Source of the DNA: Siphonodentalium dalli
Lineage: Eukaryota; Mollusca; Scaphopoda; Gadilida; Siphonodentaliidae
Direction: 5' to 3'
NCBI GenBank assembly: GCA_032622095.1
Contig: CP136067.1
Span: 198,674,052-198,738,051 of the forward strand
Length of the DNA: 64,000 nt
The translations under genes and the position numbers were made by a program. A model generated the notes under the pieces. That model had not been told where the DNA came from and searched no databases. It saw nothing but the letters and a program-made list of their open reading frames with translations. Shown in pieces: positions 34,701-44,614 of the stretch (position 1 is its first letter; each line of letters starts with the position of its first letter).

Positions 34701-35016
34701 CAGCCATTTATCAGCCATTTTCAACTTTCGCCAGGAGTAAGATAAACGCTCTTTATTGCTACCATATCAGGAGTAGAGTACCACGGAACGTTCTTTTTTG
34801 TTCCATTTCTTGTAAATGGCTGTTTTGTGTTTGGGACCCTAACACGGTATTCACAGACTCACAGTTGTATTTGTCATTGATTCAATGCGTCTTTTTTGGG
34901 TTACAAAATGTTCGTAGAAAGGTAGTTAAGATATTTATCGAACTATTTCGATACTTGGAAAAATTCTGAAGCTAATAATATTATTTCTATCATGGAGCAC
35001 AAACCGCGCGGTGGCT
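34701..35016. other. Unassigned sequence
   Basis: Nothing recognised. Confidence 0.4.
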
Positions 35017-35285
35017 TCAATATCCCTTCCATGATGGGATCGGCACAGCAGATGCAGAATTAACGATCATGCGACAGGAATTCTCTTTATATATATGCGA
35101 GTCTCCCATAGGCAGCCTCGCATATACCAGAGAATGCACTGGCTTATAGTCATGGTAAATATTGTTAAGATCATGCATTCTCTTAATATGCATCTCATAT
35201 GAGAGACTCACATATATAAGAGAATGCTTTGGCACACATGGTTTCGCAAAATTTTAGGAAGCTCCAGCCAAGGAAGGGTTAATAA
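35017..35285. repeat. Diverged relative of the 57.5-kb hairpin MITE
   Basis: TATATATGCGAGTCTCCCAT and TCACATATATAAGAGAATGC form two imperfect hairpins resembling those at 57497-57687. The ends CCCTTCC.../...GGAAGGG are inverted. Confidence 0.65.
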
Positions 35286-35504
35286 AAGGCCACAAGTTCC
35301 CAAATAAGGTGGCTTTGTTTGACAATGTATTTTCGTGGGATTAATCCACATAGTAAATTTGAAAGGTATCGGATAATCATAATTTGAGTTAACACCCAGA
35401 CAACAAAATAATCATCAAATTCTACATGTACTCGTCAATGATTATTTAGTACAGAAAGTGTTAATGACTGTATATTCGCTGGCGAGCAAGCTCGCAATAT
35501 TGTG

Positions 35505-35600
35505 TATGTCATTTGCAGAATGAGGTCCCCATATCATGAATTTAGTGACACTATCCTGCCCAGCAGGCTAGCATCACCAAATTCACACTATGAGAACTTC
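35505..35600. repeat. Single arm of the 33.0-kb foldback family
   Basis: CATTTGCAGAATGAGGTCCC and GCTAGCATCACCAAATTCAC match one arm of 33012-33286, with substitutions. Confidence 0.75.
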
Positions 35601-36388
35601 ATTCAGCTTAAGCCTCAACTGCTATGGGAGACCTAGGATCCCATTGACGTTCCCCAGTTGAAGTTGGTGATGTTCACCCATTAGTTACTTTGATTATGCA
35701 TTTTATCTTCTGCAAATTAGGGGATATAGAAATTTCAGAATAGCAGAATGATAATATTATCGGTGCTGATATGTCGATGAATTACTGCTCTGAGCCTCTG
35801 AGGCCAGTCAGAGTGCTTGGTGATAAGTTTATGCCTTGATTTTTGGTTTCACTTAAGTTCAGTTTAGCATAGAAATTTGGTTCTTCGTTTGGTTCTTCAA
35901 AACGCGTGAGTCAGTGTTCTAGAGAGCGCGAAGAACCAAATCCCCATCATATCGGTTCTTGGCGACGTGAAGAACTGTAGAGTACGCCCTCTAAAGTGGT
36001 AATAATAGTCAATACACTAAATTAAGTGACATAGATCTACAATCTGAAAGCTTTCAAGTTTACTTTAATTATGTCTTATTTAAATTCAACTGAGATTATT
36101 TTACAAAACATCCGACATCCTAAATATAAATTAAGATAACTAATATAATCACCTTCAAAAGTAGCAACACGTGCTGTCAACTGGCAGTCTGGCACTCGAT
36201 CAACCATTGCTCCACATCGCCAGCACTCCACATGGCCGGTTCATTTGTCGATTCTGTCGGATTTTGTTCCATCGCCTCTCACAAAAATCAGCGATCGAAA
36301 ATGGCGGTTCTGAAAACTCAAAACGAGGTCGTAGTTCTGTTCCATTTGGGCGACACGCATTTATTACGAACCGCAACTCATGTTACAT
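35601..36388. other. Unassigned, includes a second AGAACC patch
   Basis: 35868-35975 repeats the pattern found at 36389-36515 (TTGGTTCTTCGTTTGGTTCT, then AGAGAGCGCGAAGAACCAAA). The plus-strand frame at 36171-36443 has no recognisable domain. Confidence 0.5.
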
Positions 36389-36524
36389 AAAATTGGTTCT
36401 TCGTTTGGTTCTTCAAAACGCGCGAGTCAATGTTCGGTTCTAGAGAGCGCGAAGAACCAAATCCCCATAATATCGGTTCTTGAAGGCGCGAAGAACCGTA
36501 GGGTTCTTGGCTGTTCTTAGAGTG

Positions 36525-36867
36525 TATATATACCCACTGACGGTCGTCAGTCTGTGTCCAGTCGCCATCTTCCGGGTACACCGATACTACTTCGATTCTA
36601 CCCTCAATGCACAACCTTCATAACAAAGACAGCATCTTTACTTATATTCACACCCCTTTATTTCAATAAAACTGTATGTTCTACCCCCCCCCAACCGACA
36701 TATATGCACGCGCATATGAAACGCAGCAATCACGATATTTTACTATATTACTATGTTACTATGCCTTTAGATTCCACACTCAATGCGCATGCAACTGTCA
36801 TAACAAAGACTACATTTTGTATTATGTTCACACATTAAAATGCATTATTAGCACCAATATAATAATG
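36525..36867. other. Repeat debris (GCATGCACATAT family)
   Basis: 36650-36775 is a third member of the family at 31.1-31.5 kb. Confidence 0.55.
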
Positions 36868-37351
36868 TTGTCCGGGCTATTCAAAAACCAAATTTCAAGT
36901 CGATAGCTCTACCCGTTTCCGATATCTGGTCTGCGCATGCGCGACGCTGGCGTCGCACGGGCTCGGCGACCCGATAAAATTCGTATCCGGGGCAAGATAC
37001 ATTCACATACCAAATTTCAAGTCGATAGCTCCACCCGTTTCCGAGATCTCGTCTGCGCATGCGCGAAGCTGGTGTCGCATGGGCTCGGCGACCGGATAAA
37101 ATTCGTATCTGGGGCAAGATACATTCACATAACAGATTTCAAGTCGAAAGCTCCACCCGTTTCCGAGATCTCGTCTGCGCATGCGCGAAGCGGGCGCCGC
37201 ACGGGCTCGCTAATACGACAACGACGACCGCCTGGTCAAACTACACACACGTACCAAGTTTCGTCCCGATCGGTCGAGAATCGTAGATTTGTATAAATGA
37301 CATACAGACATACAGACAAATATACAGACAAACAGAGGTCTTCAAAATATA
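36868..37351. repeat. ACTAGC-type repeat with 122-bp units (copy 5)
   Basis: It begins inside the GTTGTCCGGGCT hairpin, so the start is truncated. Units lie at 36937, 37059 and 37181, then the ACCAAGTTTCGTCCCGATCG block and a CAGACA tail. It matches copy 2. Confidence 0.88.
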
Positions 37352-38693
37352 TATGAGACTAGCAGGTTAGCCCGCCACTGGCGGCATTCGTCCCATGGCT
37401 TTGTTCGAAAAAGCAATTGCAACAGGTTCCGAGACACTTGTGCTGCATTTGCAGCATATGTCGGCAATAGTCAGAAACATGACAATTTTAATTTATTTTT
37501 TTGTTTTTCAATGAGTTAATTATTTTGTTTTTCAATGAGTTAATTGTGCTTTTTTTAAATTTTTAATTGAATTTTTTGTTTTTCAATTTTACCCGATATT
37601 TTTTGGTTTTTCAAGCAGTTAATTGTGCCTATTTAATTTTGTTTTTCAATTTTACCCGATTTTTTTTTTTCAATGAACTCGTCCATGACACTTCCCGTAT
37701 TTAGCAAGTTTGAGCTCAATCGGTTCGAGTCTATAAAGGACACACAAATATATATGACACTTCCCGTAGGTAGCAAGTTTGAGCTCAATCGGCATTCCCT
37801 GGAATTTCCCAGTCAATATTTAGCAAGTTTGAGCTCAATCGGTTCGAGTCTATAAAGGACACACTCATATATATGACACTTCCCGTAGGTAGCAAGTTTG
37901 AGCTCAATCGGCATTCCCTGGAATTTGCCAGTCACCAACGCGGCGTAATTTTGGTACATATATAGAGACCAATTGTCCATCGGCTGTCATGTGTAGTAAA
38001 GATGTCTTATAAGCCGACATTGCCGTGGGGATGCCCGTTCCTACGCGCGTTTTCGATTCTATGAAGTACCCACATATATACACACATATATATATAGTAT
38101 AGATTGGCAGATTCCAGTAGCTTTATAACGGTATATCTGGGGATAAATCTGATGCTATATTCGTGATTATCTGGGATGATTTCGGTATATACCAAAGGTA
38201 TATACTGTAAAAACAAAGCGCGCCATCCGTGCTCGCAGGGAATAAATTTCGAGCGATAACGTTTGCGTAAATACGAAATTGTGAGTGTTGGTTTGTAACC
38301 GGGATTTCTGAGAAGCATTATGCCTATAACTACCCCCCCCCCTAAGCCCTGACCTAAGTGTCATACATACTATAACAATGATGTTGTAAGAGCTCCAATA
38401 AATCTGCCCGCATAGGCAAGCACTCAATGTTCCCGTATAACTCTGCAGATGCGTCAAAAACAAACGCTCATTAAATAATCACTCGATTAACCCACGCCGT
38501 GCCTTTGCGGTGATTTGAGATTGGAGAACGGGTGCTCTGAGCTTTTCTAAACCGCGACCACGGTCGTGTCGGTGAGATTTGACACTTACATAGGACGTTT
38601 GAGCTCAATCTTTACACGCGTTTTGGATTCTATGAAGTACCCACACACATATATACACACATATATATATACGAAGTCTCAAAATATATAGTA
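37352..38693. repeat. Second copy of the 1.3-kb block at 19.84-21.17 kb
   Basis: It starts ACTAGCAGGTTAGCCCGCCA and ends ACGAAGTCTCAAAATATATA like its partner. Small indels distinguish them, for example about 30 bp of extra CACATATATA sequence near 38065-38100 and a 35-60-bp difference near 38450. Confidence 0.88.
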
Positions 38694-40089
38694 TAGACTA
38701 TAGGCCACGCAAATATGGCATTATTGGATATCTGGAACTCCCGTGCACCAGATATCGCCCTGATCGACGTGATGTGAAATATATACATGTATGCAAACGT
38801 TATAATTGTTAACAAATGTACCATAAATGAAAAAAATGATAAAACATTGTTAAAGAATGTAAGAAATAATTATAAAAAAGATAAACATCGTTAAAGAATG
38901 TAAGACAAAATTAAAAAAATTGATAAAGAAAATAATAATAAAATTTCTTATAGAATGTAAGAAAAAATTATAAAAAGAATGCATTGCCACAGGGTCTTTA
39001 ATGTTGCGCCAGCGCAGATCCCGTTATGAAAGGTTTAAACTACCGTGTAAACAATGTATTTGATTAATGTTTTTTCGATTGCAAACCTGTTATGATAGAG
39101 GCGTTGACAATCGTTATCTCTGCACCCCATACGGCCGGATAATACACTATTTAATCACATCTTTCTATATTGTTTCCACATCTCGTTTTTGTGGTTTTCT
39201 TGGGAATGGATTAAACTATAAGAAATAACTCTTGTTTCGATTAAGGTTGTAAGTTATAACCGAAAAGAGTAAAGACAAACTATAGAATCACATCTTTTGG
39301 GCACATATGGGCTGTAATACCCAGGCACTGTATCATGTTAAACTGGAATACGGTTAATACATTTAATAGCATATATAGGGAGCATATTTTAGCATAAAAT
39401 ATATTGAAGCACCTTTGAAAATCGAAATAAGTAACTCTGATATTACACGTATCACCAACCCACCAGGCTGATTAATTTTAAATTATGTCGTAAGCGTTAC
39501 TTTCAACGCAATAACGAGCATAGTGTGATACTGTGGGGTATGACACGGTACATCTTGTTAACATATATTGCAGCTCCTATTTGTCTAAAGTATTTGTATC
39601 TTTGTAGTGTAATATTCGGTTGTATCGCGTGCTGAGACAACGTCTATTTTAAACCCATACTCAATTGTAAAACAACCGTTTTAGAAATGAGTCTAGGATC
39701 ATTAAAACTGTTTGTTAATGTATTCGACCATTCACAGACTAACGTCATCGGAATTGAGGGAACAATTGTTCTGTGCAGTAGATAGTGCAATTAAACGTGG
39801 GTAGAATGTTCAAATAATAACGATATAATCATTGTAAATATGCAATCCCCTGATTTCAAAGAATAACTATACTTCTTCCCTGTGGTTAAAACCTTTTAAA
39901 GGCAAGTAATTGTTAGAGCGTTGAAAGCCTCCGCTGACGATCTTTGGAGACGTGGAAACAATGTAGAAATAAGCATTTCATAAATGTCCAAATTAAACTT
40001 CTTGATATCAAACTACAATGTATATTCGATTTTCTTTGTGTGTTATAAAGCAGTTGAATGTTTTTGAAAGATTCGAGTCGACGTGCCTT
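38694..40089. other. AT-rich unassigned stretch
   Basis: Between 38820 and 38980 the phrase AGAATGTAAGA(A/C)AAAATTAT recurs imperfectly. No coding sequence was recognised. Confidence 0.5.
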
Positions 40090-40560
40090 AGAAGAAGGCT
40101 CGATAATGACGCTGATGTGTCTTTGTATCTTACTCTGAAGATCACTGAGGTACCAATTGTGTAAAGTGGTATTCGTCGCAAGGACTGTTTTCACATAAAA
40201 CACACATTAAGTTGTCTGCGGAATTTGTGGTTTCTTTTGTCCATCTATTTTTTTCTACTGGTAATTTATGATTAGATATTCTGATTTTCAATAGGTAGTT
40301 AGACAAATAAGATGGCAAATAAACTAAATAGCGACTCATTTTAATGGACTGCTTTATGTCTCTGTAAAATATGGCACGCGATGAAGTAGAAGCATTCAGG
40401 CTGTCAAAGAGGTTGTGCTCATACTGTTTAATCAGTAGAGATTTTATGTTTGTCAACTCTGCTTTGCTCAGCGCTGATTGGTTTGTCACACATGTTCTAT
40501 ATTGTATATTAGCAAACAGTTGTAAAGTTAGGTATGTAATACAAAAGGTGGTCAAGTTAT
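40090..40560 (-). pseudogene. C-terminal end of a LINE reverse-transcriptase protein
   Basis: The minus-strand reading MSRYLVYLPSYLSNYLLKIR, SNHKLPVEKNRW and CVLCENSPCDEYHF matches the C-terminus of many CR1/RTE-like LINE pol proteins (a LR.SNHKLPIE.GRW helix followed by a C-x2-C...DE-YH knuckle). The reading frame is lost after YHFTQL. Upstream RT is absent, so this is a short leftover. Confidence 0.8.
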
Positions 40561-40904
40561 AATTATGATAGTTTTAGATAGTTTTGATCTCGACGATATT
40601 ACACGGGGCCTCTAACTGGCATATGCTGCGGGGATAATTTCATTCTAAGTTGTCATCATATTTCCCAATGGGTGAACTTAGGTACAAAAATAATTTTAAT
40701 ATATACATAGAAATCACACGGAGTAAGTCAGCAAGACTAATTTAAAGTTGTCTGATAAGCGATGATATATTGGATGGTCCTCTTTGAAATAGGATAGACA
40801 TTTCGATTGCTATGCCCCCTAAATCAGCAGAAGGTATTATTTTAATTTATATTATCGATATGCTTAAGATTAGAAGAATAGGTATTCGTCATTGAAAAGA
40901 CATG
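40561..40904. other. Unassigned sequence
   Basis: Nothing recognised. Confidence 0.4.
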
Positions 40905-40968
40905 CCCAGAGAGAGAGGGGGAGAGAAATTGTGAGAGACAATGAGAGAGAGCCAGAGAGAGAGAGAGT
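40905..40968. repeat. (GA)n-rich microsatellite
   Basis: GAGAGAGAGGGGGAGAGAAA and AGAGAGAGAGAG tracts. Confidence 0.9.
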
Positions 40969-41836
40969 AGCGTGTTTTCGGACCTGAAGCGCAGCGAATT
41001 CCATGTGGACATTTCGGAAGCTAGACACAGCTTATATTAGAATATGAACTTTCTTTCAGTATAAATAATGAGCTTTCAATATCGCGTATTTCATAAAATG
41101 TTTAATTCGATGCGAGTATGAACATTTAATTGCATGCCATTTTTTACATAATAAACCAATGGGGAAACAGACACAACTTTATACTCCAGCCTCAGTGCAC
41201 TCTCCGAGTACGCAGTTACGCTATCTATAATGGAAATATTACCTACCTACGATTCAGTTTGAGGTCGCGAACAATTTCTCACGTCCCAGTTTGCACCCAG
41301 TGTTTTTATAATTAGCTCATATGTGGGATATCATTATTTTGTTGTGTGTATATATAGCGTGCCCTGGTAGTTGTATGGTGTGAAATAGGATGAGGCCACT
41401 TTGAAAACACAAATCTATTATAAATGTTTTGAAAGAAAACAAAAGAGTTACAATTAATTAATAATTTCACCTTATAATTTTAGAAAAGGTCTTTTTGGGT
41501 GACCCAAAATGACCAACGCAGTCAAAACTAGTGTTACTGAAAAGTCAATTGTATTCAATTCAATTTATTTCTGCTAAGCAATATGTAGATAAGACAAGAT
41601 ATTTATGACATCAAAATATTCAATTATGACATATAATAACAATAAATTTCACACGAGGAATACATGAGTGATATTTTTGGGAATTAATTTGAATTGAATT
41701 AATTCGGTTGCTAAGGACAGTGTGGTAGGCAAATTATGTCCCCAGATAGACCGGAAATCAGAGAAGTTCGAAGCGTTCGTGAACCAGTACATGTAACATA
41801 AAGGTACATCGTCCAATGTGTTGCATTCGATGTCGA
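40969..41836. other. Unassigned sequence
   Basis: No genes recognised. ATTGAATTGAATT-like phrases occur near 41550 and 41690. Confidence 0.4.
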
Positions 41837-42154
41837 CAGATTTGCGATCTCAATAACGTGAATGAATGATAACGCGATGCCTTGATCACACGCACGTGAA
41901 TGCTGCCGTTCGCATGCATGCAGCTAATCGGATATTCGTTTACTATTAACATGCTTGGAGTTTGTATATAGACTACACATGCCAGACGACACGCTACGGC
42001 GTATCAACGATTTGTTATAATCATGTTTATTTTACAGACTTTATGACTCGTTCCAACTCGAGTAGACCGTTACGCGACAACGAAACCGAATCATCTTATC
42101 GAATATATATATATATATATCATATTGCTCCAAATTATGCAATTCTGGCTTTTT
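41837..42154. repeat. Left inverted repeat flanking the zinc-finger gene
   Basis: About 318 bp that reappears in reverse complement at 43616-43937. The match is very close, differing mainly by a TA-repeat length change and a 10-bp insertion. Its inner end is only about 35 bp from the zinc-finger stop codon. Confidence 0.92.
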
Positions 42155-42189
42155 ATCGCACGTCGACTATCCTCATGTCTCTGTCAGAC

Positions 42190-42840
42190 TTAGTGTTTTA
42201 GTGATTTCTTATGGCGAGTGAGTCCCGATCTGTACGCAAACTGGGAACCACAGCTGCACATGTGACGCTTGTTTATATGAGCGGACTCCATGTGCCGTTG
42301 CAATGCATTCTTATCACAGAAGTTCAAGTTGCATTGTGGACACTCAGGGCGTTGGCCGCATCTTTTCTGGTGGTAATTCCTGGCGCATCGGGTCTTGTAT
42401 GTCCGTCGACAACTTCCACAAGAATAGGGACTGACGCCAGTATGTGTGTTCATGTGGTCTATGTTTTCATTTCTGGATACAAAAACCTTTGAACAGCCTT
42501 CGTATTTACACTCAAATTTAACATTGCTGGGGTCTTCTTTAGAACAATGTTTCCGTCTGACATGTGTCTTCAAATCACACTTTCTCCCAAATGTGTGTCC
42601 GCACTCTGAACAGAGGCTGTGATCTGCATGCTTGGAGCGATTGTGGTACGCTAATGCTTTTTCTGTTGAAAAAAACTGAGTGCACGCCGAACATTTCGGG
42701 GATTCGTCACCAACATGTATTTTAAGATGCCGCTTTAAGTTGTAATTTGTAGAAAAATATTTTCCGCACAAGTCGCATCTGACTTTCCCTAACGCTTCCT
42801 CTATGGGCACAATTTCCAATGGCGCGTCTGATTCAGACAT
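42190..42840 (-). CDS. Seven-finger C2H2 zinc-finger protein
   Basis: A single-exon ORF of 216 residues with ATG in a good context (CACCATGTC). A 21-residue acidic start is followed by fingers at about 22-42, 50-71, 77-98, 111-133, 141-161, 167-188 and 195-216. Fingers 1-3 and 6 are standard. Finger 4 has C-x4-C (CKYEGC), as in TFIIIA- or GLI-type fingers. Finger 5 ends H-x3-C. Finger 7 has C-x1-C and H-x5-H spacing. There is no KRAB, BTB or SCAN domain. Known role of the family: sequence-specific DNA (or RNA) binding in the nucleus. The organisation recalls TFIIIA-like multi-finger proteins, but I cannot assign orthology. The gene lies between two 320-bp inverted repeats, which is unusual. 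Confidence 0.88.
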   Translation of the reverse strand: MSESDAPLEIVPIEEALGKVRCDLCGKYFSTNYNLKRHLKIHVGDESPKCSACTQFFSTEKALAYHNRSKHADHSLCSECGHTFGRKCDLKTHVRRKHCSKEDPSNVKFECKYEGCSKVFVSRNENIDHMNTHTGVSPYSCGSCRRTYKTRCARNYHQKRCGQRPECPQCNLNFCDKNALQRHMESAHINKRHMCSCGSQFAYRSGLTRHKKSLKH

Positions 42841-43615
42841 GGTGTTTCATAATACTAAATTCGAGATGCCACAAAATATCCGCGCAACACATAAGGGACC
42901 GGAGGAATTGACTGATTAAGGGATTAATTATAATATAATTAAGCCTTCACCGCCCGGTGATTTTATGCGGACTGGCTGTTTTTGCTTTGTTCACAGAGAG
43001 ATAAATGTTGTGATTAATTGTTGTGATTATAGCTCCACTCGATGGTGTGTATAACGTGTCATGCATCATAAATTTATTTGTCTTCAGGGAGAGTATTTGT
43101 TTTGTTGGGGGGGGTCTTAACCTCTGTCAAACCATTCAACGGAGAAAAATGTATACCATAGCACGTGGTGGCAGTAAGGCGAGCAATTTCCAATGATAAT
43201 TCTTATACAAAACATCACAGGAAAAAAGATAAATATTTATACGTGCTCTCTATCCGCGAACATACTAGGCTACATCCGAAGATCACATGTTCTGTCTTTT
43301 AGTCGGGTAATTCATCTACTCGGTTATAGGGATGTGGCAGTTGTGTGTTGGTGTAACATAACACTTCCCCAGATATATATAGCTTCATCTGAGGAAGATA
43401 CGTTATTTATCAAAACCGCATGGTCTGGTTTGATTTTGTTTAAACATGGTGTTGTAGGTTGGTAAGCTCACTACATGTGCTACGTACATAGACACAATAC
43501 AGAGGCCCATCGACATCCAGATAAGAAGGCACACACGTGTGTTACACATAGCACATTGTGATAATATATGTTCGGATGTTACAAGAATCGTTACAATTTT
43601 ATCTAATGACTCTTA
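42841..43615. other. Upstream region of the zinc-finger gene
   Basis: It should contain the promoter on the minus strand. No TATA box in a convincing place was found. A G8 run lies near 43110. The plus-strand frame at 43193-43465 has no recognisable domain. Confidence 0.4.
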
Positions 43616-43937
43616 AAAAAGCCAGAATTGCATAATTTGGAGCAATACGATATATGTATATTCGTTAAGATGATTCGGTTTCATTGTCGCGTAACGGTCT
43701 ACTCGAGTGGCAACGAGTCATAAAGTCTGTAAAATACACATGATTATAACAAATCGTTGATACGCCGTAGCGTGTCGTCTGGCATGTGTGGTCTATATAC
43801 AAACTCCAAGCATGTTAATAGTAAACGAATATCCGATTAGCTGCATGCATGCGAACAGCAGCATTCACGTGCGTGTGATCAAGGCATCGCGTTATCATTC
43901 ATTCACGTTATTGAGTTTTATTGAGATCGCAAATCTG
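43616..43937. repeat. Right inverted repeat flanking the zinc-finger gene
   Basis: Reverse complement of 41837-42154. An extra TTTTATTGAG follows ACGTTATTGAG near 43920. Beyond AGATCGCAAATCTG the two sides diverge completely. Confidence 0.92.
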
Positions 43938-44614
43938 AATGCTGAGATGGATGTTCAATTAATTTCAATTGAAATACATTCATAATATAATATGCACACA
44001 TTATTTCGAATATGTTATGGATTCATATTTCAGTTGACATTCGCAGTCCAATTGATCAGTCTCAGATACACATAAAAACACTCGAAAACTCATCAGAACT
44101 CCTTAAGTAATACGCATATTTACTGCACAGAAACTCGGCGTTTGGCGCATCTTCATCTGTGCCGTTCGCATCTTTCTGGACCGACAGTGGTCCCTTCATA
44201 TCGCGCGGATATTGAGAACGACAAGGATTTATTAAATTCTGTCAAATCCTATGCTTCATTGACAGATTCAACTATATACCGGCATTTGTTTTGGAAGCGT
44301 GGACTTCCAGGAACTATACTAGTGAATGGTTGTTCTCGAAAATTTGAGTGAGCAAAAGCAAAAACACCATTGAAAAAATTCGCCAAAAACAAATTAATGG
44401 TCTGATCTGGGAAAACTGATTGACAACTGGTGGATAAATACTCATGCTTCGTGTGGACATACATACGATGCTCGATGTCTGTATTACGGTGAGAAACAAA
44501 CATATCCCCATATCATGTACGTGAAAATGACTTTCCCATATTCTCGGTTTTGGCGATACCCTCAGTTTTGGCGATACCACGTACACGGGGGTGATTACTC
44601 TTCTACGACTTTCA
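43938..44614. other. Unassigned sequence
   Basis: Overlapping short frames at 44142-44586 have no recognisable motif. Confidence 0.4.

Larger units (their letters stand above)
31752..36524. mobile_element. Possible TA-flanked DNA element with AGAACC-rich ends
   Basis: CACTCTTAGAA at the left and its near reverse complement (TTCTTAGAGTG) at the right are each bordered by TA. Both ends are dense in AGAACC/GGTTCT motifs (31757-32375 and 36389-36515, plus an extra patch at 35868-35975). Internal sequence contains no transposase I can read. The two ends could instead belong to two separate incomplete copies. Confidence 0.45.

Noticed and set aside
36171-36443. Zinc-knuckle-like ORF (FICRFCRILFHRLS)
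   Set aside because: Only a chance C-x2-C with no conserved follow-up. It overlaps the AGAACC repeat end.
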